Source: Pseudomonas sp. LD120
Lineage (GTDB): Bacteria > Pseudomonadota > Gammaproteobacteria > Pseudomonadales > Pseudomonadaceae
Direction: 5' to 3'
Length of the DNA stretch: 64,000 nt
Assembly: GCF_009861525.1 (NCBI RefSeq)
Contig: NZ_WVHL01000002.1
Coordinates: 310,001-374,000, forward strand
Shown here piece by piece: positions 1 to 8,248 of the stretch. Below the pieces are notes generated by a model, which was given only the letters and a program-made list of their open reading frames with translations, did no database searches and was not told the DNA's origin. Each line of letters begins with the position of its first letter. Positions within the stretch are counted from its first letter, which is position 1. Made by a program: the position numbers and the translations under genes.

Positions 1-705
1 GCCCCGCAAGGCGCCCTGGCGTTCTGTTTCGACCGCAGCGACAACGCCCTCTACGTGCTCAACGGCGAGAGCCGCAACATCTGGATCACCCCGGAGAACT
101 ACCAGGAAGTGGCGGTGGTGTTCGGCCCCGAGTTCGTCCAGGGCCAGGGACTTGGGGTGGAGCGCCTGGACGGCCTGTTCATGGCGCCCTTGACCTGTCA
201 GCAGAACGCTTTGTTCTGCGGATGGTTAAGCAGCACCCTGACTCGCCTGTCCCAGACCCTGGACCCGCCCAGTCGCGAGGCCCTGACCCAGCAACTGCTG
301 GACGATTGCCTGTACATCCTCGACAACGCTTGTACGCGCCTGGATCGTGGCGGCCTGCAACGACGCAGCGAGGAGCGGGTGATCATGCAGCGGGTGGCGC
401 AATGGGCCGCTGATGTGCCTGAAGAAACCCTCAACCTGCTGGAGCTGTCGCAGGTGGCCGGGGTGTCTTTGCGCCAGTTGCAGAGCGCGTTCAAGGCCTT
501 CACCGGCATGCCCCCCAGCCAATGGCTGCGCCTGCGTCGGCTCAACAGCGCTCACCGCGAACTGCTCAGCCGCCAGCCTTGGCAAACCACCGTGGCCGAA
601 GTGGCGATGCGCTGGTCGTTCTGGCACCTGGGGCGGTTTTCCAGCAGTTACCGGGCGCTGTTCAAGGAACTGCCCAGCCAGACCTTGAAGCGCCGCCCGC
701 GCTGA
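1..705 (+). CDS. AraC-family transcriptional regulator, EutR-like (5' truncated by window)
   Basis: The frame is open from the first base, so the gene begins upstream of the window; the GTG at 55 is internal. The visible part is the end of the sensor domain followed by an AraC-type double helix-turn-helix of about 100 residues at the C terminus. The last helix region (RWSFWHLGRFSSSYRALF) resembles the end of EutR, the ethanolamine-utilisation activator, which gives the subfamily guess. EutR proteins activate ethanolamine ammonia-lyase genes, but no eut gene is visible here and they would have to lie to the left. DNA binding is well supported; the ligand is inference. Confidence 0.8.
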   Translation, partial: APQGALAFCFDRSDNALYVLNGESRNIWITPENYQEVAVVFGPEFVQGQGLGVERLDGLFMAPLTCQQNALFCGWLSSTLTRLSQTLDPPSREALTQQLLDDCLYILDNACTRLDRGGLQRRSEERVIMQRVAQWAADVPEETLNLLELSQVAGVSLRQLQSAFKAFTGMPPSQWLRLRRLNSAHRELLSRQPWQTTVAEVAMRWSFWHLGRFSSSYRALFKELPSQTLKRRPR

Positions 706-805
706 TCAAGTCGGGCTACGGCGCCGGGGCGCGCGCCGCGCTTGATTCGCCAAAGCCGCAGCGGGGCTCTATTCTCGCAGGGGTATTTTTCCTTGGGGCT
801 CGACC

Positions 806-2044
806 ATGATTGAAACCATCCACCTGACCAACGCGGCGGCCGCCCTGGGCGTCGGCATGCTGGTGGGCCTGGAACGCGAGCGACGCAAGGGAGAAGGGCG
901 CCAGCGCAGTTGTGCCGGCCTGCGCACCTTCGCCATTACCGCGCTGCTGGGGTTCGTCAGCCAGAAGGTCGGCGGTCCGTTGCTGTTGGCGACGGTGGCG
1001 ATTGCCATTGCCGCGTTGTTGATCGTGGCCTATTGGCGCACTCGGGATGATGACCCGGGGGTGACCAGCGAAGTGGCGTTGATCACGGTGCTGGTGCTCG
1101 GTGCGCTGTGTGACACGGCGCCTCAATTGGCGATCGCGGTCGCGGTGATCATGACCGGCTTGTTGGCTTATCGGCAGAAACTCCACGACTTTGTCCGCGG
1201 CCAGCTGAGCGACCGGGAAATCGCCGACGGCCTGACGCTGCTGGTGGCGGCGCTGGTGATCCTGCCCTTGGTGCCTGATCGTTTTATCGGCCCCTTTGCT
1301 GCGCTCAACCTGCGCACCATTGGTGCTTTGACGGTGCTGTTGATGGCGGTAGGGGCGTTGGGGCACGTGGCTGTACGGGCCTTGGGTGCACATTACGGTT
1401 ATGCCCTGAGCGCGGTGGCGTCGGGGTTTGTGTCGAGCACCTTGACCATCGCCTCCATGGGCCAGCGGGTCGCCAATGCGCCCCAGCGCGTCAAGGCCCT
1501 TGGGGCCGCGGCGATACTCTCCAACCTGGCCACCGTGGCGCAGATCGGCCTGATTCTGACGACCGTGGATTCGACCCTGCTGGATGTCATGTGGCAGCCA
1601 TTGCTCCTGGGCGGCGTCTGCACGGTGTTGTATGCGCTGTGCCTGATGTTCCCCCGCAGTGCGCCAGACACCGCCGAGCCGGTCATCGACAGAGGCGCCT
1701 TTAATCCGAAGCTGGCGTTGGTCGTCGCGTTGACCATGACCGCCATTACCGTGGCCTCGTCGGCCATGCTCAATTACTTCGGCCAGGTGGGGGTGATGTT
1801 GACCGCCGTGGTGGGCGGCTTTGCCGACGCTCACGCCTCCACAGCGTCCATTGCCTCGCTGGTCACCGCCGGGCAAATGCCGGCCTCGGAGCTTGGCAGT
1901 GCGGTGATGCTGGCCGTGAGCAGCAACTCGTTGAGCAAATGCGTGTTTGCGGCCCTCAGTGGGGGGCGTCGCTTCGCCTTGTACGTAATTCCCGGGCAGC
2001 TGTTGCTGACGCTGGCGATGTGGGGCGGTGTCTGGCTGCAGTAG
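806..2044 (+). CDS. MgtC/SapB N-terminal and DUF4010 membrane protein
   Basis: 412-residue integral membrane protein. Residues 1-135 match the MgtC/SapB fold, including an early GLERERR motif after the first membrane segment and a short LRTFAITALLG segment. The rest is a series of hydrophobic helices of the DUF4010 type, giving roughly a dozen membrane segments. Family members sit in the inner membrane; MgtC itself is linked to magnesium limitation and control of ATP synthase, but the function of the long DUF4010 members is unknown. The gene stands alone, with about 100 bp on the left and the stress-module promoter on the right. The start is the first ATG. Confidence 0.8.
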   Translation: MIETIHLTNAAAALGVGMLVGLERERRKGEGRQRSCAGLRTFAITALLGFVSQKVGGPLLLATVAIAIAALLIVAYWRTRDDDPGVTSEVALITVLVLGALCDTAPQLAIAVAVIMTGLLAYRQKLHDFVRGQLSDREIADGLTLLVAALVILPLVPDRFIGPFAALNLRTIGALTVLLMAVGALGHVAVRALGAHYGYALSAVASGFVSSTLTIASMGQRVANAPQRVKALGAAAILSNLATVAQIGLILTTVDSTLLDVMWQPLLLGGVCTVLYALCLMFPRSAPDTAEPVIDRGAFNPKLALVVALTMTAITVASSAMLNYFGQVGVMLTAVVGGFADAHASTASIASLVTAGQMPASELGSAVMLAVSSNSLSKCVFAALSGGRRFALYVIPGQLLLTLAMWGGVWLQ

Positions 2045-2078
2045 CCGGTCAGGGCGCCGCGCAAAACATCGCCCGCGA

Positions 2079-2092
2079 CTGACCCAGATCAA
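2079..2092 (+). promoter_or_regulatory. Candidate Anr/FNR box upstream of first universal stress gene
   Basis: CTGACCCAGATCAA matches the FNR/Anr consensus TTGATNNNNATCAA at 8 of 10 defined positions, with a perfect right half. Its centre is about 80 bp before the ATG at 2166, compatible with a class II site near -41.5 and a leader of about 40 bases. Universal stress proteins are known Anr targets in Pseudomonas, which supports the assignment; no transcription start is known. Confidence 0.5.
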
Positions 2093-2165
2093 TTCGCAGG
2101 CCTGGATAGCGCTCAGTCTTGAATCCCGCTTCCGCTGTTTTCAAGGCCAAGTGCCGAGGTGAGCC

Positions 2166-3089
2166 ATGTACCAGACGCCGCGTTTACTCTTGATCGCGCC
2201 TCAGCAGATGCAACGCTCAGCGGCTTTCGAACGCACCACCGAACTGGCCAAGGTCTTGCAACTGCCGGTGCATATCGTCGCCCTGGATCATCTGCAACCG
2301 TTGACGCTGGTGGAGCTGTTCGAGAGCCGCCAGGCCGAGCAGTTGCAGGCGGCGTACCTGGAGCTGCACCGCCAATGGCTTGAATCACAGGCGCAACTGA
2401 TGCGCGAGCAGGGCGTGCAGGTGACCTGCGAGGCCCGTTGGGTGAAACACCCTTATCAGGAAATCCAGCAGTTCGCCCGCGAGATGCCAGTGGCCCTGAT
2501 CATCAAGGACGCTCATGCTGAACCTGCGATGCGACGGATCTTCTACACCCCGCTGGACTGGCGACTGCTGCGCGACTGCGCGCTGGCGGTGCATCTGGTG
2601 ACCGAGGCCCGGCATCCGCGGCCGCGGCGGGTGTTGGCGATCATCGATGTCTTGCGCAGCGAAGACCAGGACCTGCAATTCAATGACGAAATCGTCGAGG
2701 CCGCGTTGAAACTGGCGCAGCAATGCGATGCCGAGTTGGATTTACTGCATGTGTACGACTGGGTGGCGGTGTACGCCAAGGACACTGGGGCAGGAGCGCT
2801 GTCCCTGGCCAGCGGTATGTACGAAGCCTTGGGGGAGGCGCAACGCGACGTCTATCGCGCTGTGGCGGAGCGCCACGGTGTACCCCCGCAACGCAGCCAC
2901 TTCATCGAGGGCATGCCGTTGCAGCAAATCTGTCGTTTCGCCGAGGAGCACCAGAGCGACGTGATCGTCATGGGTACTACCCAGCACCGCGGCCTGCACA
3001 AGCGGCTGGGCAGCACCGCCGAACATCTGCTGTTGCAGGCGCCTTGCAGCATCTGGGCGGTCAAGCCACCGCGTGATCCCTTGCCATGA
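2166..3089 (+). CDS. Tandem-domain universal stress protein
   Basis: 307-residue cytoplasmic protein made of two Usp domains (about 1-145 and 150-303). The second carries the better nucleotide-binding signature, VMGTTQHRGLHKRLGSTAEH, close to the G-x2-G-x9-G-S/T pattern of ATP-binding Usp proteins. In Pseudomonas such proteins aid survival under oxygen limitation and are controlled by Anr. Start ATG at 2166 follows a purine-rich GAGGTGAGCC sequence. A candidate Anr box lies upstream and a paralogue at 3955 lies downstream, so this is part of a low-oxygen/stress module. Naming it UspK or UspL would need alignment. Confidence 0.87.
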   Translation: MYQTPRLLLIAPQQMQRSAAFERTTELAKVLQLPVHIVALDHLQPLTLVELFESRQAEQLQAAYLELHRQWLESQAQLMREQGVQVTCEARWVKHPYQEIQQFAREMPVALIIKDAHAEPAMRRIFYTPLDWRLLRDCALAVHLVTEARHPRPRRVLAIIDVLRSEDQDLQFNDEIVEAALKLAQQCDAELDLLHVYDWVAVYAKDTGAGALSLASGMYEALGEAQRDVYRAVAERHGVPPQRSHFIEGMPLQQICRFAEEHQSDVIVMGTTQHRGLHKRLGSTAEHLLLQAPCSIWAVKPPRDPLP

Positions 3090-3099
3090 ACCGCACCAG

Positions 3100-3126
3100 G
3101 CCACGCCGGCTCCGGTCCGGCGTGGC
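3100..3126. terminator. Hairpin between convergent genes, likely bidirectional terminator
   Basis: Perfect 10-bp inverted repeat GCCACGCCGG / CCGGCGTGGC with a 7-base loop, lying in the 45-bp gap between the stops of the stress gene (3089) and the convergent acetyltransferase (3135). No T tract follows on either strand, so termination efficiency is uncertain. Confidence 0.55.
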
Positions 3127-3134
3127 GCCGCCGG

Positions 3135-3698
3135 TCAGAGACGCAGGCGATGCACCACCTGATGGGCGTCGTCCGGGTCGGTGTGGGTAGTGAAACCCAG
3201 GTGCGCGGCCAGTTCGCGCATGGCCTGGTTGTTCCCGCTGTCCACCGAATACATCTGCACAAACCCATGCTGGCGGGCGGCGCGAATCAGATGAGTCATC
3301 AGCAATGATCCCAGCCCCAGATGCTGCCATTGATCGGCCACGGTGACCGCGCATTCGCATTCATCGCTGGACGTGGCGGCATAGCGGCTGACACCGATCT
3401 CGATCAACTGGCCCTGTTCATGCACCAGGGCGATATAAGCCAGGCGGTGTTTGCCGTCGACATCCATCAACTGGTCGAGCATGGCGGCGTCGGGCTCCTT
3501 GATCTGCGCCAGAAACCGCATGTGCCGCGATTGTGGGGACAAGCGCTTGATGAAGTTGTACTCGCGCTCACGGTCTTTCTCGGTCAAGGGCCGTATCAGC
3601 ACATGGCGGCCGTCGTTAAGCGCCTCGATCCAGTGCAGGCCGGTCACGGCGCCATAGGCAGCGGCGGCCTGATCGTTGTGTTCCTTGATGCTGAACAT
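3135..3698 (-). CDS. GNAT-family N-acetyltransferase
   Basis: The ATG at 3698 (MFSIKEHND) has an AGAGG Shine-Dalgarno sequence at good spacing and gives 187 residues; the frame could extend 29 codons upstream, but without a better start. The GNAT fold is seen in VLIRPLTEKDREREYNF near the N terminus, the acetyl-CoA loop QHLGLGSLLMTHLIRAARQHG, and a final strand in which NNQAMRELAAHLGF precedes the end. A CEC motif lies in the central strand. It is paralogous to the protein at 36053. Both lie in modules with an FNR-like regulator, so a stress-related acetylation role is inferred; the substrate is unknown. Confidence 0.85.
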   Translation of the reverse strand: MFSIKEHNDQAAAAYGAVTGLHWIEALNDGRHVLIRPLTEKDREREYNFIKRLSPQSRHMRFLAQIKEPDAAMLDQLMDVDGKHRLAYIALVHEQGQLIEIGVSRYAATSSDECECAVTVADQWQHLGLGSLLMTHLIRAARQHGFVQMYSVDSGNNQAMRELAAHLGFTTHTDPDDAHQVVHRLRL

Positions 3699-3788
3699 GG
3701 GGCGATCCTCTGGGGACGATGAAAGGGGGGGGCCGCGACTCAGGGCCGCGTGCAGACTATCCTTTACCCCTGTTGCCCGGGGCACGCT

Positions 3789-3802
3789 CTGATCTGGATC
3801 AG
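3789..3802. promoter_or_regulatory. Candidate Anr/FNR box in divergent promoter
   Basis: CTGATCTGGATCAG is a perfect palindrome apart from its spacer and matches TTGATNNNNATCAA at 8 of 10 positions, differing only at the two outermost bases. It lies in the gap between the divergent acetyltransferase (start 3698) and universal stress gene (start 3955) and could serve either. Confidence 0.5.
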
Positions 3803-3954
3803 ATGCGGGCCACAGCCGCGGATATTGATGTCGACGCGGCCTTAACCCGAGGCTTTGTGACTTTTGTCAAATCGGCGGCCCGAGTGGCGCGCATCATCGG
3901 CGCATCGGTTCGGGTTGCCGGGCCGTTGCCCAGTGCGCCGATCGGGAGGTGCCC

Positions 3955-4866
3955 ATGCCCACACTGCAACGCGTGTTGTTGATCGCACCTACGGCCCTGT
4001 CCCGCACGCCGGCTTTCGACCGAGCCAGTGCCCTGGCCCGGGCCATGGGCGCCAGTTTGCACATCGTCGCCTTCGACTTCAGCGAAGTGCTGGAGGTCGC
4101 CGGGCTGTTCGATCATCAGGCCATGGCCCAGGCCCGGGAAGGCTATCTGCAGGTGCATCGCCAGTGGCTGGAGCAACAGGCCAGCGTCGAACAGGCCAAT
4201 GGCCTGCGAGTGACCACCGAAGTGCTGTGGGCCAAGGCCCCGTTGCAGGACATCCTCGATTATGTGACCGACTATCACCCGGACCTGGTGATCAAGGACG
4301 CCCAGCCAGTGCCCGTCCTGCGACGCATTTTCTACAGGCCCCTGGATTGGCTGCTGCTGCGTGACCTGCACCCGCCGCTGCACCTGGTGACCGACAGTCG
4401 GCATCCCTTGCCGTTGAAGGTACTGGCGGCCCTGGATCTGTCTCACCTGGAATACCTGAACCACGGCCTGAACCAGCGCATTTTGGAGATGGGCGCGGCC
4501 CTGTCCAGACACTGCGGCGCCTTGGTGCACCTGCTGAACGTGGTGGACTGGGCCACTGAGAGCGCCAGCGACCTGCCCATCTACAGCCCTGACAACAACC
4601 TCAGCATGCGCGATGCGGTGAACGACGCGCAGCAAGAAGCGTTCGAGACGCTGGCCGAACGCTACGCCATAGCCCCGGAGCACTGTCATCGCCTGGAGGG
4701 CGTGCCGCATCAGGTCATCACGCGCTTTGCCGCCGACAACGACTTCGACCTGATGATCCTCGGGCGCGTGCATCGCCGGGGCCTGCAACGCTTTGTCGGC
4801 GGCAGCGCCGAGCAACTGCTGTATCACGCCCCCTGCAGCCTGATGCTGGTGGAGCCCCAGGAGTGA
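3955..4866 (+). CDS. Tandem-domain universal stress protein, second copy
   Basis: 303-residue protein with two Usp domains, homologous along its length to the protein at 2166 (shared LLIAPTALSRTPAFDRA-type start, RRIFYRPLDWLLLRDL, and a C-terminal GRVHRRGLQRFVGGSAEQLL nucleotide-loop region). ATG 3955 is chosen because GGGAGG lies 5 bases upstream; the GTG at 3949 overlaps that site. The gene is 46 bp upstream of the RNA hydrolase at 4913 and probably co-transcribed with it. Candidate Anr site at 3789. Likely cytoplasmic and induced at low oxygen, by analogy. Confidence 0.86.
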   Translation: MPTLQRVLLIAPTALSRTPAFDRASALARAMGASLHIVAFDFSEVLEVAGLFDHQAMAQAREGYLQVHRQWLEQQASVEQANGLRVTTEVLWAKAPLQDILDYVTDYHPDLVIKDAQPVPVLRRIFYRPLDWLLLRDLHPPLHLVTDSRHPLPLKVLAALDLSHLEYLNHGLNQRILEMGAALSRHCGALVHLLNVVDWATESASDLPIYSPDNNLSMRDAVNDAQQEAFETLAERYAIAPEHCHRLEGVPHQVITRFAADNDFDLMILGRVHRRGLQRFVGGSAEQLLYHAPCSLMLVEPQE

Positions 4867-4912
4867 GGAGCGGCCATGCCCCGTAACCTTGCCCGATACA
4901 AAGGAGATGGAG

Positions 4913-6274
4913 ATGCGCCTGAGCTTTCTCGGTGCCGCCGGCACCGTCACCGGCAGCAAATACCTGTTGCAGCATGAGGACCGGCATGTGCTGGTGGACT
5001 GCGGGCTGTTCCAGGGCTACAAGCAACTGCGCCAGCACAACTGGGAAGCCTTCGGCCTGCCGCTGCGTGAACTGGATGCCATTGTCCTGACCCATGCCCA
5101 CCTGGATCACAGCGGTTACCTGCCGGTGCTGGTGCGCAATGGCTATCGCGGGCCGGTGTATGCCACGGCGGCCACCTGCGAGCTGGCCAAGATTCTGCTG
5201 CGCGACAGTGCGCGCCTGCAGGAAGAGGAGGCGGCCTACGCCAACCGCCATGGCTTCTCCAAGCACTCTCCGGCATTGCCGCTGTACACCGAGCGCGATG
5301 CCGAACGGGCCCTGAAACTCATGCATCCACTGCAATTGCAGCATCGGGTGGAAGTGCTGCCGGGGCTGCACATCCAATTGCGTGGCGCCGGGCACATTCT
5401 CGGCGCCGCCACGGTTCAGGTGGACGCCGCGGGCATGAGCCTGGTGTTTTCCGGTGACCTGGGCCGCATGCAGGACCCGCTGATGTTCGCCCCCGATAGC
5501 ATCGAGCAAGCCGATTACCTGCTGGTGGAGTCGACCTACGGCGACCGCCTGCATCCCCGGGACGACCCCGAGCAGCAGTTGGCCGATGTCATCAACCGCA
5601 CCGCCGCGCGTGGCGGCATCACCTTGGTGCCGTCCTTTGCCGTGGGGCGCGCGCAGTTGCTGATGTACCACCTGTATCGCCTGCGCCAGCGCCAGGCGAT
5701 TCCCGACCTGCCGATCTACCTCAACAGCCCCATGGCCACCGACACCACCCACCTGTACCAGCGCTTTCGCAGTGACCACCGGTTGTCCCGGGAAGAGTGC
5801 GAAGGCATGTGCCATGTCGCGCACATCGTGCGCAGCACCCAGGAGTCCATGGCCCTGGACTCGCTCAAGACCCCGGCGGTGATCATCGCCGCCAGCGGCA
5901 TGGCCACCGGCGGTCGGGTGCTGTACCACCTCAAGGTACTGGCGCCCGACCCGGCCAACAGCCTGTTGTTTCCCGGGTTCCAGGCCGGCGGCACCCGTGG
6001 CGCACAGATCATCGCCGGCGCCGAGTCGGTGCGTATCCATGGCCGGGAAGTGCCGATCCGCGCCGAGGTCACGGCCATGCAGAGCCTCTCGGCCCATGCC
6101 GATGCCGACGAGATCATGCAATGGCTGCGAGGCTTCAAGCGTGCGCCGAAACACACGTATGTGGTTCACGGCGAGGCCAACGCCGCCGATACCCTGCGCC
6201 GGCGCATCAGCCTGGAACTGGGCTGGTCGGTGTCGGTACCGGAATACCGGGACAGTGTGGAGTTGCAGCCTTGA
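4913..6274 (+). CDS. Beta-CASP metallo-beta-lactamase-fold RNA hydrolase
   Basis: 453 residues. The zinc-binding motif THAHLDHSG is at residues 60-68; further metal-site regions are GAGHILGA and the C-terminal SLSAHADADEI of the RMMBL segment, with a HGE motif near the end. The middle (LPIYLNSPMATDTTHLY) is the beta-CASP cap. This is the YSH1/CPSF-like exonuclease/endonuclease group that acts on RNA. ATG 4913 has AAGGAG six bases upstream; an in-frame ATG at 4907 overlaps that site. In Pseudomonas such genes often accompany anaerobic-stress Usp genes, as here. The RNA targets are unknown. Confidence 0.87.
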   Translation: MRLSFLGAAGTVTGSKYLLQHEDRHVLVDCGLFQGYKQLRQHNWEAFGLPLRELDAIVLTHAHLDHSGYLPVLVRNGYRGPVYATAATCELAKILLRDSARLQEEEAAYANRHGFSKHSPALPLYTERDAERALKLMHPLQLQHRVEVLPGLHIQLRGAGHILGAATVQVDAAGMSLVFSGDLGRMQDPLMFAPDSIEQADYLLVESTYGDRLHPRDDPEQQLADVINRTAARGGITLVPSFAVGRAQLLMYHLYRLRQRQAIPDLPIYLNSPMATDTTHLYQRFRSDHRLSREECEGMCHVAHIVRSTQESMALDSLKTPAVIIAASGMATGGRVLYHLKVLAPDPANSLLFPGFQAGGTRGAQIIAGAESVRIHGREVPIRAEVTAMQSLSAHADADEIMQWLRGFKRAPKHTYVVHGEANAADTLRRRISLELGWSVSVPEYRDSVELQP

Positions 6275-6279
6275 GGGGC

Positions 6280-6291
6280 GGGGGGGGGGGG
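6280..6291 (+). repeat. Run of 12 G between convergent stops
   Basis: An uninterrupted G12 tract sits between the stop of the RNA hydrolase (6274) and the stop of the regulator (6292). It is non-coding on both strands, so slippage would not alter a protein. It is also a likely place for sequencing length error. Confidence 0.8.
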
Positions 6292-7044
6292 CTATTCCCT
6301 GGCGGCGTTATGACAACCCGCTACCCACTGCTTCAGGCCTTCCAGGTCGAGGATCTGGACCTGCTTGCCGTTGATGGTCACCAAGCCCAGATCCCGCAGA
6401 TGGGCGATGCCCCGGCAAATGGTTTCCAGGCGCAGGCCCAGGTAGGAGCCGATCTCCTCGCGGCGCATCCGCAGGACAAAGGCCCGCGACGAATAGCCCC
6501 GCAGGCTCAGGCGTTGCGACAGGTTGAGCAGAAAGGCCGCCAGGCGCTCGTCGGCGTTCATGTTGCCCATCTGCAGCAACATGCTGTGATCACGCACGAT
6601 CTCCCGACTGAGGATCTTGTTCAGGTTGTGTTGCAGCGAAGGCAGGGCCTGGGACAGCTGTTCCAGTTGGGCAAAGGGAATCGGGCACACCTCGCCATCC
6701 TCCAGGGCAAAGGCGCTGCAGGCGTGCTGGTTGCTGCTGATGGCATCCAGCCCGAGAATCTCCCCGGCCATCTGAAACCCGGTGACTTGCTCACGGCCGT
6801 CCACCGACAGCACGCGGGTCTTGAAGAATCCCAGGCGCACCGCGTACAGCGAGTGCAAGGGGGTGCCGGCGTGATACAGCGCGTGGCCTTTCTTTACCCT
6901 TACCCGTTGCAGAATCAAGGTGTCCAAGCGTTCCACTTCGTGGTGGCTGAGTCCGATGGGCAAACACAACTCCAGAACGCTGCAATTTGAACAGGCAGCT
7001 TTGAGGTACTGCACCTGGATAGGGCGTGTCTCGAATGGCGGCAT
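6292..7044 (-). CDS. Crp/FNR-family regulator with iron-sulfur cysteines (Anr-like)
   Basis: Start at the ATG of MPPFETRPIQ (250 residues); a longer open frame upstream is not protein-like. Cysteines 18, 21 and 27 (CSNCSVLELC) and 109 (in HAC) correspond to the four ligands of the oxygen-labile 4Fe-4S cluster of FNR/Anr. A cyclic-nucleotide-binding-type beta barrel is followed by a helix-turn-helix near residues 190-215. In the recognition helix the usual E-x-x-S-R reads E207-T-I-C-R211, so the DNA-contacting serine is cysteine. Likely an oxygen sensor controlling the neighbouring stress genes through the Anr-like boxes. It is probably a paralogue of, not the same as, the main Anr. Confidence 0.85.
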   Translation of the reverse strand: MPPFETRPIQVQYLKAACSNCSVLELCLPIGLSHHEVERLDTLILQRVRVKKGHALYHAGTPLHSLYAVRLGFFKTRVLSVDGREQVTGFQMAGEILGLDAISSNQHACSAFALEDGEVCPIPFAQLEQLSQALPSLQHNLNKILSREIVRDHSMLLQMGNMNADERLAAFLLNLSQRLSLRGYSSRAFVLRMRREEIGSYLGLRLETICRGIAHLRDLGLVTINGKQVQILDLEGLKQWVAGCHNAARE

Positions 7045-7433
7045 GGGGGCTCGCTGCAGTTGAGCGGACAGTCTGCTCTGTGGGCTAACTGTAGACCGAT
7101 ACCCGATGGTGCGTCGGGTTTGGCGTCTGCTGTTGACGCTTGTAGTAGTTTCCAGTTCCTGGCGGTCATCAATGATGATCTTGTCGAGCCTGCGCTTTGT
7201 GCATTTCAAGACAACTCCTAAAGCCCGATTCAGTCGGGTTATCTTTTCTGGCGGTGGAACGAGGAGAGCATCACCTCGGATGATGAGGTCGCTCATGATG
7301 ACCCTGGCGGCCAGGTGCCGCGATGCTGGAAATTCAAGAAGACTCTGGCTGTTCGTAGAGACGCTTCTTATATATGGCCGGCGATACATCTCATTAGAGT
7401 GGTACGCACAGAATCAAACGCCTCGGAGGAACT
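7045..7433. promoter_or_regulatory. 389-bp divergent intergenic region
   Basis: Region between the start of the FNR-like regulator (minus) and the response regulator (plus). It is less GC-rich than its neighbours and contains no convincing gene; open frames in it are extensions of the regulator frame. GGAGGA before the ATG at 7434 is the ribosome binding site of the response regulator. No clear Anr box was found here. Confidence 0.5.
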
Positions 7434-7874
7434 ATGTCGCGCCCCCAGAATCGGCCAATACGCATCGCGGTGCTGGACGACCACGCGCTGGTTCGCATGG
7501 CATTGCAGATGCACATGGAGGACCTGGCGGACCTGACCGTGATAGTTCTTTATGCCAGTAGCGCTGAGTTGATATCAGCCTTGCGTTACACCGAACCGGA
7601 TCTATTGATACTCGACTATCAACTCGGTGAAGGTGACCTCGATGGCTTGCGCTTGATCCGGCTGCTACGTCACAAATATCCGCAATTGCAGATCCTGGTT
7701 TCATCGGCTACCGAGACGCCGTTTTTTGTCAAACAGATCATCGATACCGAAGCCAACGGTTTTCTGGGCAAGTCACAGCCCCTGGAAGACCTGGTCCCGG
7801 CCATTCGCGCAGTGATGTGCAAAGGCGTCGACCTGTCGTCGTTGATGGCTTTTGAAATGGGCGGGGCGGCGTGA
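7434..7874 (+). CDS. Response-regulator receiver domain (NarL/LuxR type, C-terminal part frameshifted)
   Basis: 146 residues forming a CheY-like receiver: acidic pair in LDDHALVR, phospho-acceptor Asp in LLILDYQLGEGDLDG, Ser/Thr in LVSSATE, and Lys in GFLGKSQ. The pattern is that of NarL/RcsB-type regulators, which continue into a LuxR helix-turn-helix. Here the frame ends just after the receiver, but the linker and start of that helix-turn-helix are readable in the next frame (see 7862-7963). As it stands the protein could be phosphorylated but could not bind DNA. GGAGGA precedes the ATG. Confidence 0.8.
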   Translation: MSRPQNRPIRIAVLDDHALVRMALQMHMEDLADLTVIVLYASSAELISALRYTEPDLLILDYQLGEGDLDGLRLIRLLRHKYPQLQILVSSATETPFFVKQIIDTEANGFLGKSQPLEDLVPAIRAVMCKGVDLSSLMAFEMGGAA

Positions 7875-7963
7875 AATTAACCCGTGAAACGCCCAGCTCA
7901 GGCCCAGCGCAAGGGACGGCCCCGTCAGTGCTTTCGCCTAAGGAGAGCGAAGTGCTGATGTAA
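7862..7963 (+). pseudogene. Frameshifted linker and start of a LuxR DNA-binding domain
   Basis: In the frame one base behind the receiver, translation runs without a stop from RGGVKLTRE to VLSPKESEVLM and then TAA. LSPKESEVL is the typical first helix of a LuxR/NarL domain. A one-base loss in the G-rich stretch near 7860-7872 (GGGCGGGGCGG) would explain the shift. The remaining helix-turn-helix is not recognisable in any frame downstream, so this looks like real decay rather than only a sequencing slip. Confidence 0.6.
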
Positions 7964-8248
7964 CGGCTGCCCGCGTGGTGGAATGGCCGGGAGGGCGACA
8001 TTCGGCACCCACTGCAAAGCCTGTTGTGATCCGCAACTTTCGATCAGCCTTGTGTAGCTGCCATCATGCCGTCGCTTCACAGTGTTCCTGACGCACGCGG
8101 CGAGCGAGCCTTCCACTGCCCTGGACGCTGGAGCATGTTTCCCGGCTTTTCAGCCATTAACACGTCCGGACCTCAGGCTTAAGCTCAATCCATCGCCCGC
8201 TACCACTGGGCGAACGGATCACTGACGAGCACAGCGCAAGGTTCAAAC
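7964..8248. other. Intergenic stretch, no gene seen
   Basis: Between the decayed regulator tail and the SDR gene. All frames are interrupted or unlike protein. AAGG about 8 bases before 8249 is the SDR ribosome binding site. Probably remnant sequence of the regulator plus the SDR promoter. Confidence 0.4.

Noticed and set aside
716..2092. 458-codon open frame on the minus strand
   Set aside because: Antisense to the MgtC/DUF4010 gene; translation is rich in Gln, His and Arg, typical of a shadow frame in high-GC DNA, with no ribosome binding site.
4718..6169. 483-codon open frame on the minus strand
   Set aside because: Antisense to the RNA hydrolase, whose THAHLDHSG and other motifs establish the plus-strand reading.
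6280..6291. G12 tract as a phase-variable element
   Set aside because: It lies between two convergent stop codons and affects no coding frame.
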